Assembly: GCA_903837355.1 (NCBI GenBank)
Contig: CAILUI010000110.1
Coordinates: forward strand, 1 to 41,843
Origin: an uncultured Victivallales bacterium
GTDB lineage: Bacteria > Verrucomicrobiota > Lentisphaeria > Oligosphaerales > JAFGRS01
Length of the DNA stretch: 41,843 bases
Direction: 5' to 3'
Of this stretch, positions 7,777-16,955 are shown piece by piece. Made by a program: the position numbers and the translations under genes. The notes beneath the pieces are model-generated. The model was not told the DNA's origin, did no database searches, and saw nothing but the letters and a program-made list of their open reading frames with translations. How positions within the stretch are numbered: the stretch's first letter is position 1; every line of letters begins with the position of its first letter.

Positions 7777-8829
7777 TCAGCCCAGGTAGGGAAACTCGCG
7801 GTCCACCAGCCCTGCATCCTTCAACGCCGTCCAGAGCCCAGCGGGGATCTCCGCCGCGACGGCGGCCACATTGTCGGCAACGCGCTCGGGCTTGCTGGTG
7901 TTCAGCGCCGTGGCCACGACGCCGGGAACGGCCATGCCGAAACGCACGCAGGCGGCGGCCGGGGCCACGCCGAAGCGCGCACAGAGGGCGGCAAAGCCGT
8001 CGCGCCAGGCAAACAGCGGCGCCTCGGCAGCCGTCGCCGGATCCACGCGGCGATAGTCGAAGAACGCACCGCCGGTCAGAAAACCAGCGTGGAAGACGGC
8101 CGAGTTGATCATGCCGACGCCCCGGCGCTGCAGGCGCTCCATAAACGCCAGCAGCTCAGGAGGATGCGTCATGACCGTCAGGCTGCAGGCGAACATGACC
8201 CAGTCGAGATCGGCACGCTCGGCCAACTCCCGGATGACGGTCCACTTCTTGGCCCCGACGCCGACCGCCTGCACCTCACCGCGGGCCTTCAGTTCGTTGA
8301 GCGCGCGGTAGGCGTCGACGATGTCCTGCAGCCGGCGCTCCCGGTCGCGCGGGGCGGTTGCGGCGGCCAGGTACTCGTCTGGGTCATGGACAGAGACGAG
8401 GGCAGGACGGACCCCGCCCAGCAACTCCAGGCCCTGCTGCCAGCACTCCAGGATGCCCTCGTAGCCGATGTTCTGCACGGCATCGTGGTCGAGGTCGGCC
8501 CACACCCCGGGCTCAAAGGTCGGCTGCGCACCGCGCAGTGGCACCCGTTTCCAGGCCAGTTTGTTGCTGATCAGCACCTGGGCGGCCGGAATCTGCAGCT
8601 CCCGCAGGCAGCGACCGATGACTTCAAGAGCGAGGCCGGCACCGTACTTGCCGGCCGAGTCGAGGACCACGGGGGGCGCCACGTGGCGAAAGAACTCGCG
8701 CACGGTAGCGAGCTTGGTCTCCCAGGGCAGCGCCTGGTAGAGGTTACCCAGACAACTGGTGCCGAAGACGATCGGCGGCAGAGTCAGGCCCGTCGTGCCC
8801 AGCGGGTGTCGTGTGTTCAGCGCTACCAT
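7777..8829 (-). CDS. Aldo/keto reductase, L-fucose (D-threo-aldose) 1-dehydrogenase type
   Basis: A 350-residue aldo/keto reductase. The catalytic tetrad is visible: Asp57 and Tyr62 in LDSAGKYG, Lys90 in ISNK and His148 in VSVHDPDEY. The N-terminal pattern LGTTGLTLPPIVFGTSCLGN and the HDPDEY motif resemble the D-threo-aldose/L-fucose 1-dehydrogenases, which oxidise L-fucose to its lactone. That lactone is the expected substrate of a fuconolactonase such as the gene at 1759-2598. No good Shine-Dalgarno is visible before the ATG at 8829. The gene diverges from eboD across 185 bp. Family is secure; substrate is inferred. Confidence 0.85.
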   Translation of the reverse strand: MVALNTRHPLGTTGLTLPPIVFGTSCLGNLYQALPWETKLATVREFFRHVAPPVVLDSAGKYGAGLALEVIGRCLRELQIPAAQVLISNKLAWKRVPLRGAQPTFEPGVWADLDHDAVQNIGYEGILECWQQGLELLGGVRPALVSVHDPDEYLAAATAPRDRERRLQDIVDAYRALNELKARGEVQAVGVGAKKWTVIRELAERADLDWVMFACSLTVMTHPPELLAFMERLQRRGVGMINSAVFHAGFLTGGAFFDYRRVDPATAAEAPLFAWRDGFAALCARFGVAPAAACVRFGMAVPGVVATALNTSKPERVADNVAAVAAEIPAGLWTALKDAGLVDREFPYLG

Positions 8830-9014
8830 GGATGTCGGTACCGGTTGCTGTGAACCTCTCGGTGGCCGCAGGCGGCGCTGCCGACGGCCGGCTCACTCTA
8901 CCGTGCCGGCGCCGCCCTGCAAGGACCGTGCTTGCACTCCGCCCACGCACGGCGTACGTTCTGGGCTACCCGTTGTGCACGGTGATCGTCCGCCGCCGGA
9001 CCCACAGCAGCATC

Positions 9015-10202
9015 ATGCCGAACCGCATCACCAACTCGTTCAGCATCACCTACGGCTACCCGGTCGTCTTCACCCATGACGCCTTCGCGCCGGCGAACCC
9101 GGCGCTGGCCGCGGCCTTCAGCACGGCGGGCGGCCGCGGCGCGACGCCCTGCCTGGCCCTGCTGGACGACGGGCTGGCGGCAGCAGACCCCGGCCTCAGC
9201 GCGCGGCTGGTCGCCTACTGCCAGGCCCACCGGAGCTGCGTTGATCTCCGCGCCGCGCCTATCCTCATTCCCGGCGGCGAGCGCGCCAAGGACGGCTGGG
9301 AGGTGCCCTTACTGACCCTGCGTCAGGCCACGGCCGCGGGGCTCTGCCGGCACAGCATCATCCTCGCGGTCGGCGGCGGTGCGATGCTCGACGCCGTCGG
9401 CCTGGGTGCGGCCCTGTTCCACCGCGGCGCGCACCTGCTGCGCTGCCCAACCACGGTCCTCGCCCAGTGCGATTCGGGGGTCGGGGTGAAGAACGGGGTC
9501 AACCTCGATGGCATCAAGAACCTGGCCGGCACCTTCGCGCCGCCGCTGGCAGTCCTGAACGACGTCGAGACCTTGCGCAGCCTGAGCGACCGCGACTGGG
9601 TGGCCGGGATCGCCGAGGCCTTCAAGGTAGCAGCGATCCGTGACGCCGGCTTCCTGACCTGGCTGACGGAGCACGCCGAGACTCTACGGCGACGGGATCT
9701 GGCCGCCATGGAAACCCTCGTGATCCGCTGCGCCACCCTGCACTGCGAGCACATCGCCGCCGGCGGCGACGCCTTTGAGCAGGGCAGCGCGCGCCCCCTG
9801 GACTTCGGGCATTGGGCCGCCCACAAGCTGGAGGGAATGAGCGCGTTCACGCTGCGCCATGGCGAGGCCGTGGCCATCGGCATCGCGCTGGATGTGCTCT
9901 ATGCCGTACGGCAGGGGCTGGTCAAGCCCGACCCCGCCGCCGCCCTGATCCGGGCCCTGCGGCGCTCGGGGCTACCGGTGTGGGATGCCCACCTGGCCCA
10001 GCTCGCCAGCGACGGCACGCCGCTCGTCCTGACGGGCCTCGAGGAGTTCCGCCAACACCTTGGGGGCCAGCTCCACGTCACCCTGCCGGCACCCCTCGGC
10101 CAGGGCTGTGAGGTCACGCACATCGACGGCGTCGCGATGGCGGCTGCCATCGCTGACCTGGCGGCGCTGCAGGCGACGCTGGGCCAGGAGGCTCAGCCAT
10201 GA
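9015..10202 (+). CDS. eboD: EboD, 3-dehydroquinate synthase-family cyclase
   Basis: A 395-residue member of the sugar-phosphate cyclase (3-dehydroquinate synthase) superfamily. The NAD-binding GGG motif is at 120-122 with Asp126. The expected zinc ligands are Glu201 (in GIAEAFK), His266 (LDFGHW) and His282 (LRHGEA). The motif PTTVLAQCDSGVGVKNGVN is typical of the EboD branch. In other bacteria, eboD belongs to a cluster linked to export or modification of small metabolites; its exact product is not established. The ATG at 9015 gives the family start; the frame is open 68 codons further upstream, but that segment has low-complexity, non-homologous content. The stop overlaps the eboE start (ATGA), implying translational coupling. 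The EboD assignment rests largely on that neighbour. Confidence 0.85.
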   Translation: MPNRITNSFSITYGYPVVFTHDAFAPANPALAAAFSTAGGRGATPCLALLDDGLAAADPGLSARLVAYCQAHRSCVDLRAAPILIPGGERAKDGWEVPLLTLRQATAAGLCRHSIILAVGGGAMLDAVGLGAALFHRGAHLLRCPTTVLAQCDSGVGVKNGVNLDGIKNLAGTFAPPLAVLNDVETLRSLSDRDWVAGIAEAFKVAAIRDAGFLTWLTEHAETLRRRDLAAMETLVIRCATLHCEHIAAGGDAFEQGSARPLDFGHWAAHKLEGMSAFTLRHGEAVAIGIALDVLYAVRQGLVKPDPAAALIRALRRSGLPVWDAHLAQLASDGTPLVLTGLEEFRQHLGGQLHVTLPAPLGQGCEVTHIDGVAMAAAIADLAALQATLGQEAQP

Positions 10203-11443
10203 GGATCGCCGCCGGCAGCGGTCAGGTCCACCTCACCTACTGCCTGAACATCCACGCCGGCGAGACCTGGGCCGAGCATCTGCAGGCCATCCGCGGGCCG
10301 GCCTGTCAGGTCCGCGACCGGCTGGGCTGCCGGGAGCCCTTCGGCCTGGGCCTGCGGCTGGGGGCGCGAGCGGCGGCCGAGCTGGACCATCCCGAGACGC
10401 TGCGCGAGGCCGCGCAGTGCCTCGCCGCAGAGCGGCTGTACGCCTTCACGATCAACGGCTTCCCCTATGGCACGTTCCATGGCACACGCATCAAGGAGAA
10501 CGTCTACGCGCCGGACTGGACGAAACCGGAACGCGTCGCCTACACGCTGCGCCTGGCCCGCATCCTGGCGGCGCTGTTGCCCGAAGGTGTCCCCGGCTCG
10601 ATCAGCACGGTGCCGGGCACCTACCGCGCCTGGCTGCAGCCCGGCGACGAGGGCCGCATCGTTGCGAATCTCATGACTGTGGTCGCGGCGCTGGCGCGCC
10701 TGGAGAAGCAGACCGGCCGCCACCTCTGCCTGGCCCTCGAGCCGGAACCCGACTGCCTTTGGGACCAGGTGTCCCAGGTCATCGCCGCGTTCACGGGGGA
10801 CCTGTGGCGAGGGGCGCTGCCAGCCCTGGCCAGTGCCGTCGGCTGCCGGCTGGCGCAGGCGGAGACCCTGCTGCGCCGCCACCTGGGCGTCTGCCTCGAC
10901 ACCTGCCACCAATCCGTGCTCCGTGAGAATCCCGGCACCGCCCTGGACGACCTGGAGCGACACGGGATCGCGGTGCCCAAGATCCAGGTCAGCGCGGCCC
11001 CCATCTTTGCGACCTCGCGCGCCGGCCTGGAACGCGCCCGGACCTTCATCGACCCCTGCTACCTGCACCAAAGCTGCCTGACCGATGCCGACGGTACGCA
11101 CCGACGCTTCCCCGATCTGCCCGAGGCCATCGACGCAGCGGCGGCACTGCACGGCCCTGGCGAGTTGCGCACGCACTTCCACATCCCCCTCGGCGTCGCC
11201 GACGGACCGGACTTCCGCTCCACCCGCGCGGACCTCGACGCCAGCTTCTGGCAACGGGTGGCAAGGGGCGTCGCGCCGCACGTCGAGGTCGAAACCTATA
11301 CCTTCTCCGTGCTGCCGCCCGAACTGCGGAGCATGCCGGTGGCGGAGAATATCGCCGCCGAACTAGCCTGGGTGTGCCAAGCCTGGACGGAGGCCGCGGG
11401 CGGCGCGACCGCGAACGCCAGCCACCCGCAAGCAGTGGTATAG
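10199..11443 (+). CDS. eboE: EboE-like metabolite traffic protein
   Basis: A 414-residue xylose-isomerase-like TIM-barrel protein matching EboE. Recognisable family segments are HLTYCLNIHAGETW at the N-terminus, AFTINGFPYGTFHG near residue 82, then KENVYAPDWTKPERVAYTLRL and the PEPDCLWD region. EboE is annotated as a metabolite traffic protein from its role in ebo clusters; a direct enzymatic activity is not known to me. The start ATG lies within the eboD stop (10199-10202), so both are made from one mRNA. The other ebo genes (eboA, eboB, eboC, eboF) are absent from the window. The stop codon overlaps a TATAGT hexamer at 11439-11444, but no fitting -35 box was seen. Confidence 0.88.
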   Translation: MRIAAGSGQVHLTYCLNIHAGETWAEHLQAIRGPACQVRDRLGCREPFGLGLRLGARAAAELDHPETLREAAQCLAAERLYAFTINGFPYGTFHGTRIKENVYAPDWTKPERVAYTLRLARILAALLPEGVPGSISTVPGTYRAWLQPGDEGRIVANLMTVVAALARLEKQTGRHLCLALEPEPDCLWDQVSQVIAAFTGDLWRGALPALASAVGCRLAQAETLLRRHLGVCLDTCHQSVLRENPGTALDDLERHGIAVPKIQVSAAPIFATSRAGLERARTFIDPCYLHQSCLTDADGTHRRFPDLPEAIDAAAALHGPGELRTHFHIPLGVADGPDFRSTRADLDASFWQRVARGVAPHVEVETYTFSVLPPELRSMPVAENIAAELAWVCQAWTEAAGGATANASHPQAVV

Positions 11444-11711
11444 TGTAGCCAGGGCGCCGACGTTGGACCGCCGTGCCAGGACAGGATGCCGCAGTCCCGG
11501 TTCGCAAGACTGAGAAAGCGCTGCCAGGCAGCCTGGACGCACGCAGCGGGCCAGCGCGAGATCGACGTTTCGGACATTGGCATGAATCCTGCTAACAGAG
11601 CAGCGAACGAGGGCCGGTGGGGCAGCGCGAACGCGAGGCGCTCCCGAGCGGCAAGCAAGCGACAGTGCGGCCGGCCGCCTGGCTGAACGGGCGGACACGA
11701 AGGCGTTGGAC

Positions 11712-14513
11712 ATGAGATTCCTCTGCCCACAGTGCTCGAACCCGGTGAGCTGCGTCGACGGCGACTGCGGCGGGCGGCTCCAGTGCCCCGACTGCCTACA
11801 CAGCGTCGCCGTGCCCGCGGGGCCGTGCGAAGCCGGGGCGGTGATCGGCGACTTCGTCATCCGCGAGCGCATCGCGGCCGGTGGCATGGGCACCGTTTAC
11901 CGCGCCGACCAGATCACCCTGCTGCGCCCGGTGGCACTGAAGGTCCTGCACGCCAGCCTGTCGGCCTCCCCGAGCCAGCTCAACCGCTTCCTGAAAGAGG
12001 CCCGCATCGCGGCCTCCATGAACCACCCGAACCTGATTGGGGTGTTCGCCGTGGGCGAGGAGGATGGCCGACACTATCTCGCCATGGAGTACATCCGCGG
12101 CAAGTCCGTTCAGGACCTGCTGACGGCCCAGGGCAGGCTCCCGCTGGAGCAGGCTGCGGAGATCGTGGTCCAGGTGGCGGCTGGGCTGAATGCCGCCTGG
12201 AAGAAACGCAGTATCGTGCACTGCGACGTCAAACCGGGCAATATCCTGCTGCCGGACGAGGGCGGCGTAAAGATCGCCGACCTGGGGCTGGCCGAGATCG
12301 GCGGCAACAGCGGCAGCAGCCAGGAGGAAGGCGACGGCACCTTCGGCGGCAGCCCCTATTACGTCTGTCCCGAAGTGATCCTGGGCAAGCCTCTGGACCA
12401 CCGCAGCGACCTGTACAGCCTCGGCATCACCCTCTTTGAGATGCTCACGGGCCACCTGCCCTTCGAAGGCACCGAACTCTCCGAGGTGGCCGGACGGCAT
12501 CTCTACGCGCCACCGCCCGACCCGCGCCGCTATGCGCCCGATCTCCCGGCCGGCGTCGCGGCCATCGTCACCCGCCTCTTGAGCAAAGCCCCCGAAGACC
12601 GCTTCCAGTCCGCCGCGGAACTGATTCAGGCCCTGCGCGTGCAGGTGCTGCTGAAGACCTCGCCGGAGTTGGCCGTCGAAGCGCCGGAAACCAAGGGCCG
12701 CGCGCAGCCCGCACGGTGGCTATGCCCCGCCTGCGGGCGCTCGAACGCCGAGGCGGCCCGCTACTGCACCGGCTGCGGCGCCTACGGCCGCTTCCCCTGC
12801 CCCCTGTGCGGCGAGGACGTTGTGCTGCAGGCGCAGTTCTGCTGTCACTGCGGCGGCAACCTTGCCGAGCAACGGCAGGGCATCGTACGCCAGGCAGAGA
12901 GCCTGCTCTCGCGCATGGACGAGGTCCTCTGCAAGGGCGAGGCCGACGCGGTCGGCCGGCTCGTGGACGAGTTCAGGGCTCTTGACCAGACCGTGCTGCC
13001 CGAGCTCATCCGTGGCCAGTTCAACGATGTCGTGGCCCACGTCAGCACCCTGTTCGAGGTCAAGGCCCAGGAAGCGCGTGAGGGGCTGCGTCTCGATCTG
13101 CTGGAGCAGGCCGTGGGGGTCCTGGTCGCGGTGGCCGGAGCGGAGCAGTACCAGTGGCTGAAGGACCAGGTCGACGGACTCAAGAACGACATGGCACAGA
13201 CGGTGTTTCAGGCGGGAGCAGCCCTGAAGTCGAACTGCCCAGGCACCTGCCAGCGACTGCTGGCGCAAAGCGTGGCCTGGCAGGGCGGCGGGCTCGGCGC
13301 GCGCCTCCTGGAACTCCGACAACAGTGCGCGGAGCACGTCGCGCTCCGCGACCATACCATCCTCGAGGCCCAGTCGGTCATCGATGCGGCCCAGCCAGAC
13401 CTGCGTGATGCGGCCCAGGCCCTGCGGAACCTGGCCACCTGCCGCATGTCGCCCAAGATCCTGGTGGTGACGCCCGACGACAGCGATACGCAGGCGGACG
13501 GGCGCCTCCAGGCCTTGGTGGAGCGCCTGGAGACGATCGTCCGCGATGGGGTCGCGGAATGGATCGGCGCCGAGGCCTGGGTTCCGGTGGCCGATCTGCT
13601 CGAACGCCTACGCGAGGGCGAGGGCGATAGCCTGACCGAGGTCGAGCGCTTCATCTCGGCGAGCGTCGCGCAGGAGATCCAGGACCGGTACCGGGCGGCT
13701 CTCGATGCTGAGCGTGCCCGCGATGTCCGGCGGGCCATGAAGCGCTGGAACCAGGTGTTGTCGGTGCCGCAGAGGCTGTTGCCCCGACAGGTCCGGCGCG
13801 AGGCGCTGGCGTTCCCAGCCCGGCGCAGTCGGATGATCACCGAGCAACGGCGGCCGCTGCTGCGGGCCAGCCTCTCGGCCGTCTTTTTCCTGTGGTGCCT
13901 GGCGTTCTGCCTGGCCATGATCGACGTGGCCGTGCTCTGGTTCCGCGAAGAGCCCTTGCTGGCGATGATGCGCTCTCATGCCCTGCCCATCGCCGTGCAG
14001 TTGATCGCCATCGCGCTGTTCTCGCGCCTGTTGCGTAATCCGCGCGTCCTGGCGGAGGATGACCCGATTCCGGGGCGGCAGCCGCCGGTATTTGTCAGCG
14101 GCCTGATGCTGCTCTGGATCCTGTCGCCGCTGAACGGGGTCCTGGTCGCGTTCTGCCACCGGGTCGGCAGCCTGGCCCAGGCCGGCGAACTGCCGACGGC
14201 GTTTGAGCCGCTGGCAGCGCCCTGGGTAGCGTTGGCGCTAGCCACCCTGTGCTGGCTGGTCGGCGACTTCCGGATCGCCGGACACTACCGCTCGCCGCTG
14301 GTCCGCTGCGGCATGACGCTGTCGTGGTTGATCGCGCTCGGGGTCATCCACGTGCTCTGGGACCTGCCCCTGGACACGCCGCTGCTGCAGGTGGCCGTGG
14401 CCATGTACCAGGCCATCGCCTTCGCGCTGCTGCAGTCGACCAACTACCTCTGGTTCAGAAGCCGCAGCGACGTGACCAAGGTGCACTCTGAACTGCTGGC
14501 GCCGACCGCTTGA
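11712..14513 (+). CDS. Membrane serine/threonine protein kinase with zinc ribbons and divergent catalytic motifs
   Basis: A 933-residue protein. Residues 5-28 form a zinc ribbon (C5, C8, C25, C28). Residues 47-310 are a Hanks-type kinase: glycine loop GGMGTVYRA, Lys77, alpha-C Glu96, HCD (170-172, usually HRD) with Lys174 and Asn177, DLG (190-192, usually DFG), and CPE (219-221, usually APE). A second pair of zinc ribbons (CPACGRSN, CTGCG, CPLCGED, CCHCGGN) lies around 337-390. A helical region of about 300 residues follows, then some six membrane segments at the C-terminus (roughly 718-925). Catalytic Asp and Lys are kept, so activity is plausible, but non-RD activation is expected. The ATG at 11712 has AAGG 8 nt upstream; a TTG two codons earlier is possible. 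The upstream gap (11444-11711) shows no clear motif. Confidence 0.9.
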   Translation: MRFLCPQCSNPVSCVDGDCGGRLQCPDCLHSVAVPAGPCEAGAVIGDFVIRERIAAGGMGTVYRADQITLLRPVALKVLHASLSASPSQLNRFLKEARIAASMNHPNLIGVFAVGEEDGRHYLAMEYIRGKSVQDLLTAQGRLPLEQAAEIVVQVAAGLNAAWKKRSIVHCDVKPGNILLPDEGGVKIADLGLAEIGGNSGSSQEEGDGTFGGSPYYVCPEVILGKPLDHRSDLYSLGITLFEMLTGHLPFEGTELSEVAGRHLYAPPPDPRRYAPDLPAGVAAIVTRLLSKAPEDRFQSAAELIQALRVQVLLKTSPELAVEAPETKGRAQPARWLCPACGRSNAEAARYCTGCGAYGRFPCPLCGEDVVLQAQFCCHCGGNLAEQRQGIVRQAESLLSRMDEVLCKGEADAVGRLVDEFRALDQTVLPELIRGQFNDVVAHVSTLFEVKAQEAREGLRLDLLEQAVGVLVAVAGAEQYQWLKDQVDGLKNDMAQTVFQAGAALKSNCPGTCQRLLAQSVAWQGGGLGARLLELRQQCAEHVALRDHTILEAQSVIDAAQPDLRDAAQALRNLATCRMSPKILVVTPDDSDTQADGRLQALVERLETIVRDGVAEWIGAEAWVPVADLLERLREGEGDSLTEVERFISASVAQEIQDRYRAALDAERARDVRRAMKRWNQVLSVPQRLLPRQVRREALAFPARRSRMITEQRRPLLRASLSAVFFLWCLAFCLAMIDVAVLWFREEPLLAMMRSHALPIAVQLIAIALFSRLLRNPRVLAEDDPIPGRQPPVFVSGLMLLWILSPLNGVLVAFCHRVGSLAQAGELPTAFEPLAAPWVALALATLCWLVGDFRIAGHYRSPLVRCGMTLSWLIALGVIHVLWDLPLDTPLLQVAVAMYQAIAFALLQSTNYLWFRSRSDVTKVHSELLAPTA

Positions 14514-14549
14514 GGTCGCCCGGCCGCTGCCAGCCTTCCGGCGCGCGGA

Positions 14550-14578
14550 TTGTCCGCTGGGGGTCGTGCGGCTATGTT
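14550..14578 (+). promoter_or_regulatory. Candidate promoter for the sugar-kinase gene
   Basis: TTGTCC (14550-14555), a 17-nt spacer and TATGTT (14573-14578) match the sigma70 consensus at four of six in each box. The start codon of the NahK-like gene is about 130 nt downstream of the predicted start site. The same -10 hexamer is seen upstream of the kinase-nucleotidyltransferase fusion. Confidence 0.35.
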
Positions 14579-14715
14579 ACCAGTCGTCGTTCGAGGTTCG
14601 GGTAATGCGTGTCCGTGGGGCCCTCGCGCCGGGCCTGGCCCGGAACCGCGCCGTGGTCGGCCTGGCGGCGGAAACGTGCACCCTAGCAGGCCAGCGAAGG
14701 AAGTGGGGTCGTGCC

Positions 14716-15822
14716 ATGAAAGCCGCCTTGATGGCCCAGCGCTTTGACGTCGCGGGGCGCCTGGTAACCGTGGGCCAGACCGGCTCCGGCAATGTCAACG
14801 ATACCTACCTCGCCGTCTTCCGCACCGTCTTCTCGGAAGAGCGCTTCATCCTGCAGCGCATCAACAAGAACGTCTTCCCGAAGCCCGAACTGATCATGGC
14901 GAACATGCGCCTGATCACCGAGCATGCGCACCGGCGCATCGAGGCCGAGGCGCATCGTTCGGATCGCATCTGGCAGCTCCCGCGGGTCATTCCCTGCAAG
15001 GAGGGCGGCGATCTGGCGGTGGACGGCGACGGCGGCTGCTGGCGCGCGATCAGCCTGATCGCCTCGGCGCACTCCCATGAGAAGGTGCAGAGCATCGAAC
15101 ACGCCTACGAGGCCGGCTTCGTACTGGGGCAGTTCCAGCGGGTCATCAGCGACATCCCCAGCGAGCACCTGCATGACACCCTCGAGGGCTTCCACATCAC
15201 CCCCCACTACCTGGCAAAGTACGACCTGGCGCGCGACACCGAAGAGGGCCGTAAGCGCCTCGGTTCGTCCTGGGAAGCACAGTACTGCGCGCGTTTCATC
15301 GAGGATCGGCGCACCTGGTGCCGCGTGCTCGAGGACGCCAAGGCCCGCGGCGAGTTGGCGTTGCGGCCCATCCACGGCGATCCCAAGGTGGCCAACATCA
15401 TGATCGACGATGCGACCGGCAAGGGCACCTGCATCGTCGACCTGGATACGGTCAAGCCCGGACTCATCCACTACGACTTCGGCGACTGCCTGCGCTCCTG
15501 CTGCAACCCCGTCGGCGAGGAGACCCTCGACTTCCGCAGCATCTGCTTCGATGCCGACCTCTGCGAGGCCATCGTCAAGGGCTACATGCAGAACGCCCGC
15601 GAGTTCCTCACCGAAGCCGACCGCCGCTACCTCTTCGACGCGGTGCGCTTGATCGCCTTCGAGCTGGGTCTGCGCTTCTTTGCGGACTACGTCGCGGGCG
15701 ACGTCTACTTCAAGACCCGCTACGACGGGCAGAACCTCAACCGGGCGTGCGTGCAGTTCAAGCTGACCGAGAGCATCGAGATGCGCGAGACCCAGATCCG
15801 CAAGACGCTCGAACGCTTCTGA
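14716..15822 (+). CDS. NahK-like sugar 1-kinase (phosphotransferase enzyme family)
   Basis: A 368-residue member of the aminoglycoside-phosphotransferase fold. It resembles Bifidobacterium N-acetylhexosamine 1-kinase (NahK/LnpB) along its length: GNVNDTYLAVF and FILQRINKNVFP at the N-terminus, then IHGDPKVANIMIDD with catalytic Asp near residue 221, CIVDLDTVKPGLIHYDFGD with the metal-binding Asp, and FFADYVAGDVYFKTRY near the C-terminus. Such enzymes phosphorylate GlcNAc, GalNAc or related sugars at C1. The ATG at 14716 is the first codon consistent with the family; GGGG lies 8 nt upstream. It leads a plus-strand glycan gene series and could supply sugar-1-phosphate for nucleotide-sugar synthesis. 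The exact sugar is unknown. Confidence 0.8.
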   Translation: MKAALMAQRFDVAGRLVTVGQTGSGNVNDTYLAVFRTVFSEERFILQRINKNVFPKPELIMANMRLITEHAHRRIEAEAHRSDRIWQLPRVIPCKEGGDLAVDGDGGCWRAISLIASAHSHEKVQSIEHAYEAGFVLGQFQRVISDIPSEHLHDTLEGFHITPHYLAKYDLARDTEEGRKRLGSSWEAQYCARFIEDRRTWCRVLEDAKARGELALRPIHGDPKVANIMIDDATGKGTCIVDLDTVKPGLIHYDFGDCLRSCCNPVGEETLDFRSICFDADLCEAIVKGYMQNAREFLTEADRRYLFDAVRLIAFELGLRFFADYVAGDVYFKTRYDGQNLNRACVQFKLTESIEMRETQIRKTLERF

Positions 15823-15889
15823 GCCGGCACCGCGGCAGGGCCGCGGGCGGGCCCGCGCGGCAGGCGCCTTGGGGGGAGAGCAGGTAGCC

Positions 15890-16939
15890 ATGCTTCTGTC
15901 GGATGCTGTCAAGCCGCTGTTCGCGGGCACGGAACTGCGCTACCCGCAGTTCCTGCCGCAGTGTCCGGTGTGCACCGCGACCGCGTCCAAAGAGCTCTTC
16001 GTGCTGCGCGGCTTCAGCCACCGCCAGTGCCGCGGCTGCGGCTTCATCTTCGTCAATCCGCGTCTGAGCGATGAGGGCGCCAGGATCTACTACAACTCGG
16101 AGTACTACCGGCAGTACTGCGACAACAACGAGCGCCCCATCAATGAGGTCTTCGGCCCCTACTGCCGCACCTTCGGCCCCGGCCTGCCCGATTTCGTCGA
16201 CCGCCTCCGCGCCCTCTGTCCGCGCGGTCGCGTCGTCGACGTAGGCTGCGGCCTGGGCGCCCTGCTGGCCAGCCTGCCGGCGACCGACTTCGAGCGTGTC
16301 GGCGTCGAGTACAACGAGGCGGCAGCCCGCTTCGCCCGCGAGCATTTCGGACTGCGGATCGTGCCGGACCTGGCGGACCTGCGAGGCGCGGGAACGGGCT
16401 TCGACCTGGTCACGGCCATCGAGGTGATCGAGCACGTGGCCGACCCTTTGGCGTGCATGCAGGACCTGGCGCAACTGCTGCTGCCCACCGGCGTCCTGGT
16501 GGTCACGACTCCCAATATCGGCGGCCTGGATTACCACCTTCACGGCCGGCAGTGCGCGCACTTCTGCGCCCCGTCGCATGTCAACTTCTTCACCGTCGAG
16601 ACGCTGACGCGCCTGGCTGCCAGGGCCGGCCTGCAGCGTCAGGACTACGGGTACCGCGGTGGTGTGGTGAGTTACGTCCACTGGTGGCGCACGCGCCGCG
16701 CCGACGTCGATTTCTGGAGCCCGGAAGCCCCCACGCGCAACTCGGCAAATCTCGTCTATCGCCCCCGCCATGGCGGCCCGGTCATCCTGCCGGCGCCGCA
16801 GTCCCTGGCCCCCGCCGCAACCGCGGGCGCGGCCAGGGCGCCGCGGCTGGCCTTCCTGCGCGGCCTGGCGAACCGCCTGCTGAACGGCCTCTTCGCGCAG
16901 ACGCAGATGATCGTGGTGTTCCGCCGGGCCGCGGGCTGA
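15890..16939 (+). CDS. Class I SAM-dependent methyltransferase with N-terminal zinc ribbon
   Basis: A 349-residue methyltransferase. A zinc ribbon at the N-terminus has C25, C28, C47 and C50 (CPVC, CRGCG). SAM motif I is VVDVGCGLGALL near 115-126. The acidic post-motif and FDLVTAIEVIEHVADP follow, as in UbiE/COQ5-like and C-methyltransferase families of surface-polysaccharide clusters. The ATG at 15890 is preceded by a purine-rich GGGGGGAGAG and a closer AGG; a TTG at 15869 is possible. It lies between the NahK-like kinase (67 bp away) and the glycosyltransferase (51 bp away). A sugar or lipid-carrier target is inferred from context only. Confidence 0.85.
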   Translation: MLLSDAVKPLFAGTELRYPQFLPQCPVCTATASKELFVLRGFSHRQCRGCGFIFVNPRLSDEGARIYYNSEYYRQYCDNNERPINEVFGPYCRTFGPGLPDFVDRLRALCPRGRVVDVGCGLGALLASLPATDFERVGVEYNEAAARFAREHFGLRIVPDLADLRGAGTGFDLVTAIEVIEHVADPLACMQDLAQLLLPTGVLVVTTPNIGGLDYHLHGRQCAHFCAPSHVNFFTVETLTRLAARAGLQRQDYGYRGGVVSYVHWWRTRRADVDFWSPEAPTRNSANLVYRPRHGGPVILPAPQSLAPAATAGAARAPRLAFLRGLANRLLNGLFAQTQMIVVFRRAAG

Positions 16940-16955
16940 TGCCAGTCAGGTGGTC

